Assembly (NCBI GenBank): GCA_003427395.1 | Contig: BFEA01000116.1 | Coordinates: 2,544,450-2,572,962, forward strand | DNA: 28,513 nt | Reading direction: 5' to 3' | Source: Chara braunii | Taxonomy: Eukaryota; Streptophyta; Charophyceae; Charales; Characeae | Shown: positions 14,721 to 25,885 of the stretch, piece by piece | How the letters are laid out: every line of letters begins with the position of its first letter | Numbering within the stretch: the stretch's first letter is position 1 | Translations under genes and position numbers: made by a program | Notes under the pieces: generated by a model | Databases searched by the model: none | Seen by the model: the letters and a program-made list of their open reading frames with translations, nothing else | What the model was told of the DNA's origin: nothing

Positions 14721-17410
14721 TGTGACGGTTTGGTCAACCCCTCAATCAAACCGCCAAGTCAACTTCCCCTGACGACTCTCCAAGCCTGCAACCATCGACC
14801 CACCCCGCTTTCAGAGCCTCGTCACTTCCTTGAGCCTNTCTGCCACAGTGNCANAGGCTGTAATAGTCATCGCTAGTCACTNAGCAGGTGNCAGCAGGTA
14901 GCTTCCATCCTCCNGTCACAGCCCACAGGCAACTATACGCAGCAGCNGCCCATAGTCGGCAGGAACNGTTTAAATACGGTCCGCCNTAATCAGCAAGCAG
15001 CCGNTGCGCAGTCCTTGGCAACCGCAATTGACCACTCGTAGTAACAGTTCACACTNCTACCAACAGNTATTGCGNTATGTAGTAGCACCCANCAATCACC
15101 AGAAGTAGNCGCGCACCCACCGTTCCCAACGACATAGATCAGCAGTTGTCGNCNTGGTACAGCAAAAGAGGTTNCGAGAGTGNTGTAGCTGCGCAGCCGG
15201 TTTAGCTGTTGGTGGGACGGCGAGACTTGATTTAGNGGTAAGTATCTTCCANGTTTTAATCCATCAAGGGTGTAATGCNCAAGCNGGCCGATTAGTCCCC
15301 AGCTCGGCCACNCTACAGNCGTATGCAGGTCTCCGAGCTCCGCTACCGTTTCNTCAATACTCCTATCCGCAGGGCNTGCGGCACACTTATNAGTAGNCGA
15401 TTTGCAAATGGTACCCGACCTGCTGGGGCACGCAGCACACAGACTAGCAGGTAGGCTCNAGACTCCCCGCTCACAGCCCACCCCCCCCTTTTCGAGGGGA
15501 TGAGCAACGTGCCCGCCAGCGGTAATCTCCAACCACGACGATACCCCTCTCGTTTCCACTTCACCAAGCTGCGGCTACANCCTTTCTTGCAGTCCGGCCA
15601 CATGCGATTTGGGAATGAATCTACTGTCGAAGTATGGAACTATTCGTCTCTACCTGGCCATGCGCGCTACAACANNAGGCGCGGTTAATCCCACAACAAT
15701 CCGTCGGCCAGCAGGTACGTTTACAAATCACCCCNGNCCCTCGTGCCACCTCTACCCATAGGCTTGAGCAAAAGTCGGAATGGATCTCCCGCTAGATCAT
15801 GGAAAGGTTCATCGTTATATCTGTGTCCTCCCCTGTCACCCCGTTGTGCACCTCGTCCCCGCTTCACCCGTCCCCCACTCCTCCNTAGTCCTACTCGGCT
15901 CCGTCACCACCCCTTTTTACATGCTTGCACCCGGCGCGATCCGTCGCCTAGGTTCGCTCAACCCACCCGACTTCTCACCCCCTCACCTTAGCATCCGGCC
16001 TGCCTGTTGCGCCCCCATCTCCGCTTTCTCCGACACAGCCTGCCACGTCCCGTTCTTCCCTGCTCGTTATCTCCCACCCATTGCCTGGCTAAAGTTGTCG
16101 TCAACAGCGGTCCGCTCAACCNCGCAGTCCGTCGGGCTNTCAAATGCCGAGTAAAACTCCGGCTCGTCGGGTCTCCTTCAGTTTTATACGCACCGCTCTC
16201 GCGCAGGGGCCAACAAACCTTCCCCGTATTATTCCAATTTTGGCCGATATCCCAAAGGACTCGCGCCGTCTGGCGCCCTTCGATGCGACTAACAGCTTCA
16301 CNGTCTCCCTCCTTCAGCCCGTTTCCCCGTCCGGGTTCATTCCCGGACCTCCCCCTCGTTGGCTTTCGCGGATCTCCAAGAAATCTCGACCGGGGTAACT
16401 CCCCGTGTTGGCCCAAAGGCCTTACTGTGCCTCTTTAGTACGTACCCGGCCCATCTCACGGCCGGGTTCGTTCCCCATTTGTGGGTGCCCCCTCNTCTCT
16501 CCCTTTTGCGCACCTACCTTGTTTACGGTCGGGCCCAATCCCGGACTTGCGCGCGCCAGCCTGGCACAATGGCCATGTAGTCTTCTCTGCATCCTCCCAC
16601 GGTTATCGGATACCCCAAGCTTCACTCGTGGCAATTACCCCCNCCCCGGCTCGGACTCGGCCTGTACTTCAACAGTTTATGGTTGGGTCCCCCGCTCTAA
16701 GGCCAAGGTTNGACAAATCGGACTCGGGACCGGTGCCGGAACCTTGGCAGGGTCCATAAATAAGGGCGGGGAACAAAACGGCGATATAAATTANGGTAAA
16801 GCCCAAAAAAATAGAGGGAATACCACNAATTTATTGGGCCGCGNGCAGANCCCCGCTGACGCCCCCTTCGGCCCTACAGCGCGGGCCCGTAATCGGGTTC
16901 CCCCAACAAAACAAAAGGGGGATAGTCCCACGAGACCTTCAACCCCTTCGCTCCTCGCTGCTCCGTCGCCTTCATGTCGCCGTCCGCTAACCTCGAACCT
17001 CGAACCTCCGTCACACGAACCCGCCACCGTAACCGATAGGGCTAAGCCCAAGCCTGTGACCAGTAGGCGCGGCTTCCCATATAAGGCGGTGCCGCGCGGC
17101 GTTCCGGCCATGATACCGCCCGGTCGCCCTATCTACCCACATTTGTGCCCACGACCCCCAAGTGTCCGCGTCAGTCTACCACCCCGTGCCGTGGCCGTCC
17201 CATGCGCCTACCGGCGCGCCAGCCCTACCCTCGGTCACGCGCAGCTATCAAAAACAAACTTTCATTCCCTAACCAAGGCCGTAACACGGTCCAGATCGGT
17301 CGACTACCCCGGCCGCCCATTCAATTAGAAAAATCACATGCACGCCTTAAATATTGCGCACCCACCAACTCCCTACCGGGACAAGGCAGACCTTGGCCCG
17401 CGCGCGGATG
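14721..17410. other. GC-rich stretch with many single Ns, no credible gene
   Basis: More than 50 isolated N bases are scattered between 14322 and 16862. Overlapping ORFs occur in several frames on both strands, rich in Pro, Arg and Ser, none with a domain or a consistent frame. The longest (about 307 codons on the plus strand from 16405) is a product of high GC. TATA-like strings occur near 16755-16790 (CATAAATAAGG, GATATAAATTA). I see nothing else that can be supported. Confidence 0.45.
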
Positions 17411-17483
17411 ACCCTCACATTTTTCCGCACGGGCACTCAAAATCCAGGTTAACCGAGCCTTTTTATCAGTTGCAAAAACCAGG

Positions 17484-17509
17484 GCGGATACCCTTGTAAG
17501 GGTATTCGC
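17484..17509. repeat. Strong hairpin, 12-bp arms
   Basis: GCGGATACCCTT (17484-17495) pairs with AAGGGTATTCGC (17498-17509), with one G-T pair and a minimal loop. It lies 25 bp from a second hairpin. Confidence 0.75.
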
Positions 17510-17533
17510 GCCGATAGCTTACCGAACCATATT

Positions 17534-17553
17534 AAGCGACGTCCCCGTCGCTT
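17534..17553. repeat. Perfect 8-bp hairpin with 4-nt loop
   Basis: AAGCGACG (17534-17541) pairs perfectly with CGTCGCTT (17546-17553) around TCCC. A TATAAAT string follows at 17570-17576, so the pair of hairpins could be upstream structure of a promoter or part of an LTR. No ORF starts downstream. Confidence 0.75.
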
Positions 17554-17576
17554 CTCCAGATCAGAAAGCTATAAAT

Positions 17577-18556
17577 TTCTCCACACTCCAGGTGCTGACG
17601 AGATCAGAACCAATCCGATTGGCCGACAGACTTAGGGTTGAGGCCTCCATCAAACCGTGCCAACACAACTATATGCTGCCAGGGTTTCAACATGGGTTTC
17701 CATTGTCCCAACACCAGGACGTCGGTGTATTACGCATCAATACTACAGCATAAGTTCCAAAGGCCCCCAAACCATCCTCTTCCCCTTTTGTCCTAGACAA
17801 CCGCCGGCCTCTCGTTGGGTGTCCTAGTTAGCCTCTTTCTCGTAGACAGAGCCATAACTAGGGACGTGGGCTTTGAATGGGACCTGTGAAGGCATCCTTG
17901 CCTTCTTTCAGCAATTTCCTCACCATCACGCAAAATGCACACATATAGCTTATAGCCCATCTCGGCCCTTTCTGCAGTCTAGTATAGAAACGCCAGGTCT
18001 CCATCTGAGCCCACCATAGCCTTGATGATCGGGCCAGGTCTACGGCCCACTGCATTGTTACCTTAGCGGCAGTATCCTCTCATTGGTTATACAATGGCAG
18101 GTATGTCCCTGACAATCAATCAATCAGGGCTTCCGAAAGACTCAACTCTCATCCCGTAAGGTAATTTCCCTGGGGCGGGCAACTCCCCTTAAACTCTCAC
18201 CTTGCGGGCCCGCAGCCAGGTTGTGCCGGCTAACAGCCATCCACTAGGAGTTGCACCCAGGTGGCACTAAACTTTACCGTTAGCTTGGTATTCCTTTTAA
18301 ATATATCTCAGAATTAGCACAGGTGGCCAGGCGGGGTATCACAAACAATTCACAGGTCACTGCAGGACTACGCAGGGGCTTGAAGGCATTTACCGACTCC
18401 CCCGTAGTAAGCACGGCATCCTTCGCTCAATCACAAACACCCTCTCCGCCGGATCCACAAGGCTGCGGCTCCTGACTTGATCAGAGCCAGCAGTCGCCCA
18501 TCCTGATGCATCTCTCGCCCTTTTCAAACACCTCAACCAAACATGGTTCCCTCTCG
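17577..18556. other. Non-coding interval with small palindromes
   Basis: No recognisable gene. Seen: CCAAT CCG ATTGG near 17612, the 12-nt perfect palindrome TGCGGGCCCGCA at 18203-18214, and a GGCTC...GAGCC stem extended by TGC/GCA near 18463-18493. These are unrelated to the array B loop. Confidence 0.45.
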
Positions 18557-19087
18557 TCAGACTTCATCAACACAAACAATGCTTCCCATACCACTCAACT
18601 TGTACCCACCCTTACTTGGTAAGGGGTGCCTCTCACAAAAGATTTCACGGTCATCCCCTTTTTGTATGGGATGACTCCTCACACGACCTCTTCCAAAACC
18701 ATGAAGGGGCCTCCATACAATGTAATTCCCACCTTCCAGAACCATAAAGGGGGTTTTAATCATCAAACACTCAAACTGAGGGACCACCCTCTGGGTCCCT
18801 GTACAACTTAGACGACGATGTTTAGTATGATCAAACATGCAAATTCCTAAATCCATCAATCCCGTAGGATTCTCACAGTTTTTCACAAACAGGTTGCACT
18901 TCCCCTCCTTATACTCTGCCCTCTCGTCCGCCTGCAGCAGACCGCACGAGTATACCGGAGGGTAGACAGCTTTACAATTTACACAATCATGCCCATGAGA
19001 TGTATCATGTACTTCTCTCACGCAAAGCCAATCATACATCAGGATAAATCCACACATGTGAGAGTGATAGTGGTCGTCACAAGACAA
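18557..19087 (-). CDS. Possible 176-codon ORF, Cys-rich, unknown
   Basis: An open frame of about 176 codons. Its first codon as drawn need not be the true start. Features are many cysteines and histidines (HDCVNCKAVYPPVYSC, KCNLFVKNC, CMFDHTKHRRLSC) and a tandem-like internal similarity (FMVLEGG and LHGFGRG, matching two related plus-strand segments at about 18690 and 18736). The same DNA contains several hairpins (GTCATCCC/GGGATGAC at 18650-18675; AGGGACC/GGTCCCT near 18779-18800), which argues for structured non-coding DNA. I do not recognise it; chance is a serious alternative. Confidence 0.2.
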   Translation of the reverse strand: MSCDDHYHSHMCGFILMYDWLCVREVHDTSHGHDCVNCKAVYPPVYSCGLLQADERAEYKEGKCNLFVKNCENPTGLMDLGICMFDHTKHRRLSCTGTQRVVPQFECLMIKTPFMVLEGGNYIVWRPLHGFGRGRVRSHPIQKGDDREIFCERHPLPSKGGYKLSGMGSIVCVDEV

Positions 19088-19582
19088 GTCTCATAGAACC
19101 TCAACTCATGATACACTCAGGGAGTAGAATGCCTCCCTCAAGACTTAAACACAAACACTCAACTCAAACTCTGTCCATCTGAGCATGGCTCCCGACCCCA
19201 CTGTACACCCGCGGAACGCGCCCGGGGACACAACATCTACTCAAAATTTAACAGGTGCCTAGCCCTCTGCCTCACCTAACTAGGGAAGACTCATACCCAA
19301 GCCTCTTTCAAACCCAAGTAGTCTCCGCACTGCGAAATAAATGTACTGATTAGCCCCATAAGACCTATGGCCGACCCTCATGTCCTAAGCCGTAGCCTAT
19401 GAAAGAAAAACTCAAAGGAACCTCAATCAACTATGTGAACAAGCAGGCAGGGACTAATCCTACCATCTATAAAGTATGCACACGTCTAGGGCCCCCTCAG
19501 CTAACTAACCATATGTACACCTCCAATCCGGCCCCCTGTGTGTCACTACTCTGACCCTACTGCCACATAGACAGACCAGTCC
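19088..19582. other. Non-coding interval left of element 2
   Basis: No gene is visible. A small hairpin AGGGAG/CTCCCT lies near 19118-19137. The 3' LTR of element 2 should lie in or beyond this interval, but no polypurine tract or LTR start could be identified. Confidence 0.4.
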
Positions 19583-22254
19583 CTACTTACACAATTCCTC
19601 CTGGTTTTGCCTATACAACTGAGCCGTGCCCCCATCTGGAGCTCGCTCTACTATCCTGCCCTGCCTGTCGTAGAACTTGCTGTTGAACTCCGCAACTCGC
19701 CCCTCGGCCTTATCCTCTAGGAGTTCTGGGCAGTCCACGGCTCTATGCCCTTCTTCCTTGCACCAAAAGCAGGAGGTATCGTGCCACCTGGCAGTCTTCT
19801 TCTTTCTCCCCTGCGAACTCGATGTTGAAGGTGTCCCCATGGTTTCAGTAGTCACCTAATGACACGAGGGCAATCCCATATGGCCCTTAGGTCCGGGCTT
19901 CATAGCCTCAGCACCCTCACTCCCTCGTGCGGCTGTGCTCACTGGCCTGCAGTCTGGCATATCCAACCCTCGAGGGCCCTCTTCATGAGGCCCCTCTGTC
20001 ACCACCACCTCATCCCCATATGCTCCTGACAGCTGAGAGCCCACCATGGCGTTGGGCTCACTAATGACCTCCTGCTGCTGCTGCCCTAAGTCAGGTCCTC
20101 CCAAGTCCATCCCCGTGGCCCAGGAGCCTAGCTCCGCCCTCAACTCTCCCAACCTCGGAGCATCCTCTGGAGCGTCGAGCCTCTTAGGCCCCTCCTGTGG
20201 AGTGCCTATCCCCATGGCAGCCGCCAGCTCATGCAAACGCGAGTTTCTCCTCTGCGTGGACATAGCCATAAGCGACTCCTGTGCGCCACCCTCCCCTTCG
20301 GTTGCGTCCAAGGGCACCCCCTCCATTGGCTCGGCTTGTCGAGGGACCTCCACCGCTGCTCCCTGACTCGGCGAAGCCTGCACCCCTCGGCCCTGACCAT
20401 CGGCACCGGCTCGCCCCATCTGGCTAGCCTCCCAGGCTGCCGAGAGCCTATCCACAGTGGCCGCCATCTCCCCAAATCTCCTCTCCCACTCAACCTCTCT
20501 AGCTTGGCTCCTCGCCCTCTCCTCGGCAAGCTGAGTAGTCAGGTGCTCTACCTCCAACTCCTTAACCCTGAGCTCATTGCTGAGTAGATTATACCACTGG
20601 AAAGATGTGACTGCCGTCTCGCATACCCTCCGATCCATGCGCTCAATCGCCTGCCTCGTCGCGGAGAATCCCACGTCTCCCATCTCCCTCAGCTCACTCG
20701 TCTCTCCGTCCGCCTGTCCTGCCTCTTGTGACCTCTGGCGGGCTGCATCCCTCTGGCTCTCATACCTAGCCCACAACTCGTCGATCCTCTGCTCGCTCGT
20801 CTTGGGCTCGACCGGCGGTGTCGGCTCTATTCTCGTTGCCTCCATCTCAGCCTGCCTCGTATGTATTTCATCCAGACGGACCCGTACCCGAGCGGACCTC
20901 TCTTCGCTGGTCTCTCTTGGGGCTCCTCTCACTCGCGGCCTCTAGCCCTCCGGGGTTGGTGCCTCAATACCCATCCCCTCGCTCGTGCATGGCACTTCTG
21001 GCGGTAACTCCACCGGAACGGGCTCCTCGATAACTGGGCTCTTGGTCACGTGCGTGGCCGATGGCAAGTCAAGGGGCGCCTCCATCCTCGCTCTCTCACA
21101 TACTCCCTGATCCTCCGCCTCTGCCTCCTGCTCAGGCATAGTGGTGGCCTCAGGGGGAGACTCCGGAATCTCCTCGTTGCCTGGCTCAGGAATCCCATCC
21201 GGCCATGAATGTTGTACTGGCTCTGAAACTGGGGAGCATAGAGGAGTATTATCCCCAACCGTGATTATGTTCCCTTCCTGAGGCCGTACCGGATCCGGCC
21301 GCCCGGCTGCCATCTCAGGATCCGACCGCCCGGCCGCCCGGCTGCCATCTCAGGATCCGGCGGCCCCTCTCGGCCTCGCCGGTCCGTCTCTGCCTCGGGG
21401 TCCAAAGGCTCCTCCAACGGCACGTAGCACGCCGGCTCAACTGAGCCCTCCCCCAATCGTGAGGCCTCCCATTGAGATACATCGAGATGAGTCGCTAGGC
21501 TCCGTAATGGCGTCTCTCTCGGTATGTCCAGCTCCTGCGCTGATGGCAACGGTGAGGGCGACCTCAACTCCTCACTCGTAACCCGCCGAAACTCGACTGC
21601 CCGGAGGCCACAAGCAGGGAATGACTCCTCTGCCAATGCGGGCCCTGCGGGCTCATCCTCCTGCCGTGTTGGGGCTCTCCTCCTCTCTCTGGCCAGTCCC
21701 ACCTCTCTCGGTGTCGGTTCCCTTGGCCTCTTGCTTCGCCGTCGCCTCTCAACCCTGGGCTCGTGCCTCTCGTGTTGTGGCCGTCCGAACGCCCTCCTGA
21801 GTTGGGCCTGACAGTCCTCCCAGTCTCGAGCCCTCTCCCGAATCTGTTTGGCCACCTGCCTCTCTGCCTGCCTCGTCCAGATAAGTAGGGCCTGCACCCA
21901 TTCCTCCTGCGCAACCCCCAGACTCAACATGTAGTGCTCATATGCGGGGATGAACTCATCTGCGTTCCCCTCCTCCAACCGAATGGGCATGCCATCACGC
22001 CCCCTAGGGGAAGCTCTCAACCTCTGCATCCCGGCCTCCACATCTGGCCAAGTCAGGGCCTCCTCGCATATCTGAGCGACAGGCTCCTCGAACCGCCCTA
22101 TACCCCTCAAGTGGTGAATCCTCTCCGCCACTGACCACCCTCTCTGTGCCGCACGGTCCCGATATACGTCCAAGAAGAGCTCAATGTTGTCGTCATCAAA
22201 CTCAGGCGTAGGCCTCCTCCTAGGCGGTCCATGCTGCTCGCCCCCTCCCGCCAT
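19583..22254 (-). pseudogene. Element 2 downstream Gag-like protein
   Basis: Start chosen at the ATG at 22254 (MAGGGEQHGPPRRRPTPEF), 252 bp after the integrase stop. The N-terminal domain (DDDNIELFLDVYRDRAAQRG ... RQAERQVAKQIRERA) looks like a capsid-type helical fold. A basic segment follows (RVERRRRSKRPRE), then an acidic/proline-rich region, a long helical stretch likely to be coiled coil (VKELEVEHLTTQLAEERARS, about 20560-20510), and a CX2CX4HX4C knuckle CFWCKEEGHRAVDC at 19771-19730. Breaks: a frameshift at 21297-21359 and in-frame TAG at 20942-20944 and 19856-19858. A Gag-like protein after pol is unusual; it could be an accessory Gag or the gag of a separate, truncated element. Confidence 0.65.
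21297..21359. repeat. 35-bp tandem duplication causing a frameshift
   Basis: A 28-bp block beginning GGCCGCCCGGCTGCC is present exactly at 21297-21324 and again at 21332-21359, a period of 35 bp. Thirty-five is not a multiple of three, and the coding frame left of the repeat differs from that on the right by exactly this amount: taking one unit out of the count puts both pieces in one frame. Confidence 0.85.
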
Positions 22255-22506
22255 CCTCTGGAGCCCCTGGCGTGGTCGTGTGTCCCTCCCGCCCCTCTGC
22301 AGGACTGCCTTCGAAAAGTCAGACCTGCACAACAGGCGAGAGACAACAAACAGGCATACAACAAGGTCAGCAACTGAGCCATCAGTCTAGGGAAATCCCA
22401 CATACTCTCCACACCCACCCACCCCAATCATCCACCTATCTAATCACCTGACCTGGGTAATACCTAGGCAAAACTCTATTCCTAACGAGGTCTCATGGCC
22501 CCTTAC
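22255..22506. other. Spacer between integrase stop and downstream Gag-like ORF
   Basis: 252 bp without a domain. The Gag-like frame is open back to about 22332 but has no ATG closer than 22254 that gives recognisable sequence. No promoter element could be identified with confidence. Confidence 0.4.
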
Positions 22507-24780
22507 CTATTCCCTGGCCACGAACTTCTTCAACCTTGTTCCTAATACCCAGTCCTGCCACCCCGCACCATCCAGCTCTTCGATTTGGTAGGCCCCAAAC
22601 TCGCCACACCGCACGATCCTATAGGGTCCCAGCCATCGCTTATCTAGCTTTCTGGACCATTGTTTTTCCAGCGAGGAGTCATACAGCAATACCGCATCCC
22701 CAACTTTCAGTGGATCCTTCCTTATTCGGGCCATCTGGTCCCATCTCATCTTGTCTTTCATACGGCTTCTCTCTACCTGACCGGCGGTCTCTCGTAACCT
22801 TTCCTCAGCGGCTCCCATCTGCCGCGCCCGTATATCGAGCAGTTCTTCAAAGGACAGGTTCACTTCCAGGTCCTGGCGTCTCCATGTCTTCATGAAGCTC
22901 TCTATGGGAAAGGTGGCGTGCCTCCAGTACCATAGAGTAGTTAACGCATACTTGGTAGTCCTTTTTACTGTAACATTCTCCACGAAGAATGCTGCTCTCA
23001 GGAACTTCGGCCACTGGTTAGGCCTTCCCTCAGTCCACTTGGCCAGGAGATTCGTGATGGTATTATGCCCCCTCTCCACAGGTGCGTTTGCCTGGGGGTG
23101 CGCGGCAGTAGTGTAGTTTGCTACCACGCCGTATCCCGCAAGCAAGGTCCGCACCTCGTTACAAGTAAACTCCGACCCCCGGTCCATCACAAACTCTCTG
23201 ACAAATGGATAGCGCAAGTAGTACTCTTCGATGCACCTTGCTAAAACTGGGCCAGTTTTCGTACGAATAGCCCGACCGTCCACAAACCCGGTAAGGTTGT
23301 CCCGTGCGTCGAAGATATAGTTACTTTCATCCTCCCCGAGTGGCATGAACAACAAGTCGAGGTGTACGACTGCCCCCACTTCCCTGTCCAACCTGGGGTG
23401 TAGAGGCTCCCCAGGCCTTTGCGCTGACCTCTGTTGGCAAGGCACACAGGACTGACAGTACTTGATGATCATAGTCAGCATTCCATCCCAATAGTATAAC
23501 TCACTTATCTTTGCGCACGTGGCACTAACCCCTCTGTGATCCCCTGCTATACCATCGTGTAAGGCTGCTATGACATCGACCTGCCGGTTCCTCCCACATA
23601 CAATTATCTTGGGGTTCCTAACCTGTCGTTTTATAAACAGATGGTCATCTCTTACTACGTAGAGATGCCTCATCTTGTAGGCTTGAACACTTGCGTCCCT
23701 ATCCCTTATTTCGCACGACAGGAGTAACCCCAACTCCCGATAGATCCCGTCATACTCCTCAGCACGGAAGGCTTCCCTAATCTCTCCCTCTTCGAACTCG
23801 TCGCCCTGACTCTCAGGAATAAGAAGCTCGCCTTCCTCGGAACCGGTTGCGCTCCTCTGGTTAAAGTTCCCCTGCAGGAGCGTGTTGGTGAGCAAGTACA
23901 TTCCTCCCATTAGTTGCTCGTGCTCCTCTACCTGTGTTGGGCCTTCCTCTATTGTCCTTACTTCCTCCGCTAGACTATGTGTTCCTGCCAATGCCAACCT
24001 CATCATCCAGCCAACATCCATACTCCCCCACGGATCTTCGTCCTGGAAGGGCTTGAGGACCAACTCCTCCTTCTGCTCGTACCCCCTTGGTGCTAGCCAT
24101 ATAGGATGCATGACACAGTTGGGCACCCTCAACGACCACTCATTTATGTGGAGGCGGACATCCTCCTCCTGATCCAAGAACCCGTCAACTGGTAGGGTAT
24201 CCTCAATTGATTCTTGATTCGCCCCGTCCCAGTTGATACGGCTCAATCCATCTGTCCTGTTTTTGTCCCCGGAAATCCTCTCCAACTCAAAGTTAAAAAT
24301 CCAAATGTAAGTCAACCATCTCGCAATGGTTGGGTCAGATGGAGTATAACTTTTCAGGGAGCACTCAAGCGCGGTAGGGTCCACCCTCAAGATGAGCCTC
24401 CTGAGAAAGATGTAGTTTCGGAAGGTCCTCAAGCAGTGGAGTACCGCCAGCATTTCCTTTTTAAACTGGGAGTAGTTTCTTTCAGTCGTATTGAGGGTAC
24501 GGCTTTCAAACCTCAGCGGTCTCTCCTTCCCATCAGCATCCGCCTGAATCAGGACTCCTCCTAAGGCAGTTGGCCCAGCGTCCGTCTCGACAACGAATGG
24601 CTTCTCCTCCGTGGCCTCGTAATTCGGCGCTCCCAGCACCAAACCCCCTTCCTTGAATTCCCTCTTCATCCCTTCTACAACCTTCTCCTGGTCTTCGCCC
24701 CCGACCCATTCCTGATTCTGACGCACCAGCTTCCTCAAATGCTCCGTCTTGGTGGCGAAGTCCTTCACAAAACTCCTCCA
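22507..24780 (-). pseudogene. Element 2 RNase H and integrase
   Basis: A single open frame of about 757 residues after the frame change at 24780. It begins with the RT thumb block FWRSFVKDFATKTEHLRKL. RNase H active-site acids: D in VVETDAG (about 24582), E in QFKKEML (about 24456), D in LRVDPTALE (about 24381), D in NRTDGLSR (about 24252). Integrase zinc site: LHDGIAGDH then CQSCVPC. Catalytic triad: D in HLDLLFMP, D in VMDRGSEF and E in PVERGHNT, with exactly 35 residues between the last two. The C-terminal GPY/F domain is KLDKRWLGPYRIV, ending LGTRLKKFVARE. There is no chromodomain. All catalytic residues are kept, so this part could be active if expressed in frame. Confidence 0.9.
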
Positions 24781-25885
24781 AAACCCACAAGTCCAAGGAA
24801 GCTCCTCACGTCCGTTATTGACTGGAAGGGGACTGGCCACTCTAGGATCTTATCCGTTTTCTTCACGTTTGGCCTCCGCCCTTTCTCGTTGCAGACAAAA
24901 CCCAGAATTGTGGCCTCCCTCATACAATGCTTCGACTCGGGGCCGCTCGCCGTCAGGTTGTGTTCTTCCAGCAGACCCAGGACCTGATCGATATCCTGGA
25001 TGTGCTTCCAGATGAACCGCTTCACTCCTGGCATCACTTCGTCCTCCTCCTTCTCCTTTGGGCCCTTAACCGACAAATCATCAATGTAGGGCTGAGTGAT
25101 ATGTGGACTTACCGTCTGCATGACCCTAATCATGTGCCTCTGCACCATTGCCACCGCATTAGTCCACCCCTGAGGCGCCACGTTCATGTGGATCAGCCCC
25201 CTTGGCGTATGCATCGAGGTCACTGGCCTGTCCGGTGGGTACACAGGAAACTGGTCGTACCCAAAATAAAGGTCTATAAGTGAGATTATAGGTCTCCCTG
25301 CGCATGACTCTGACAGGGCGTCCGCGTTCGGCAATCCTCTCGCGTCCCGCACCGTCACTGCATTCAGTCGTTGCAAATCCTGCACCCACCGTAGCGTTCC
25401 GTTCGGCTCGATAAAACAAAACCAAGGGGAAGCATACGGTCCACTGGAGTAATCTGCCTCATACGTCCTCATCTTCCCATCCAAGTAATTCACCACCTTC
25501 TTCTCCTCATCCGGATTCGGGTACCGCGCGCCCCTCAAGTTCCACGACTCGTCTGGGACGGTATGGATTCGTATCATTGGGATCTTATCCACGTCCAACC
25601 TCCCACACTCGTCATCATTAAACAAATACGCGCAATGCCTCCTCTTCATGGTCTCCACCATCAAGGTCCTTTCCTGGGGCGAAAGGAAGCCAGGTTCGCC
25701 AATTATTAGCCCTTTCTCATTCTCATTATTGATGCGGCACGGCCCTGCCTGCGCGTGCTTCCGCATACGCCTTATCAGCCCTCTCTCTCGCTCATAATAG
25801 GCTTCCTCATCCTCCGTGACAAGCACGGGGACCAGACGGCACTTCTTATCTATAGTCTTGTACCGCCTTTGGGAGCCCTGCTTAA
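24780..25885 (-). pseudogene. Element 2 reverse transcriptase
   Basis: The frame is open from just after the protease-side frame (YKTIDKKCRLVPV near 25860) through the RT palm. Landmarks: GPYASPWFCFIEPNGTLRWV (fingers), IDLYFGYDQFPV (first catalytic Asp region), HMNVAPQGWTNAVAMVQRHM, and the catalytic YIDD at 25088-25077 in QPYIDDLSVKGPK. The connection block VRSFLGLVGF is followed by a frame change at the heptamer GGGTTTT (24786-24780 on the minus strand); the original frame stops at 24765. Divergent RTs with FIDD/YIDD plus KGP at this place occur in a distinct Gypsy group; that placement is from general knowledge. Confidence 0.88.

Noticed and set aside
16405-17328. 307-codon plus-strand ORF in the GC-rich N-containing stretch
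   Set aside because: Pro/Ser/Arg-rich, contains ambiguous codons, no domain, and several overlapping ORFs in other frames are nearly as long; explained by high GC.
14721-17410. Ribosomal or tRNA genes in the GC-rich stretch
   Set aside because: No conserved rRNA blocks or cloverleaf with A and B boxes could be recognised; Ns further limit reading.
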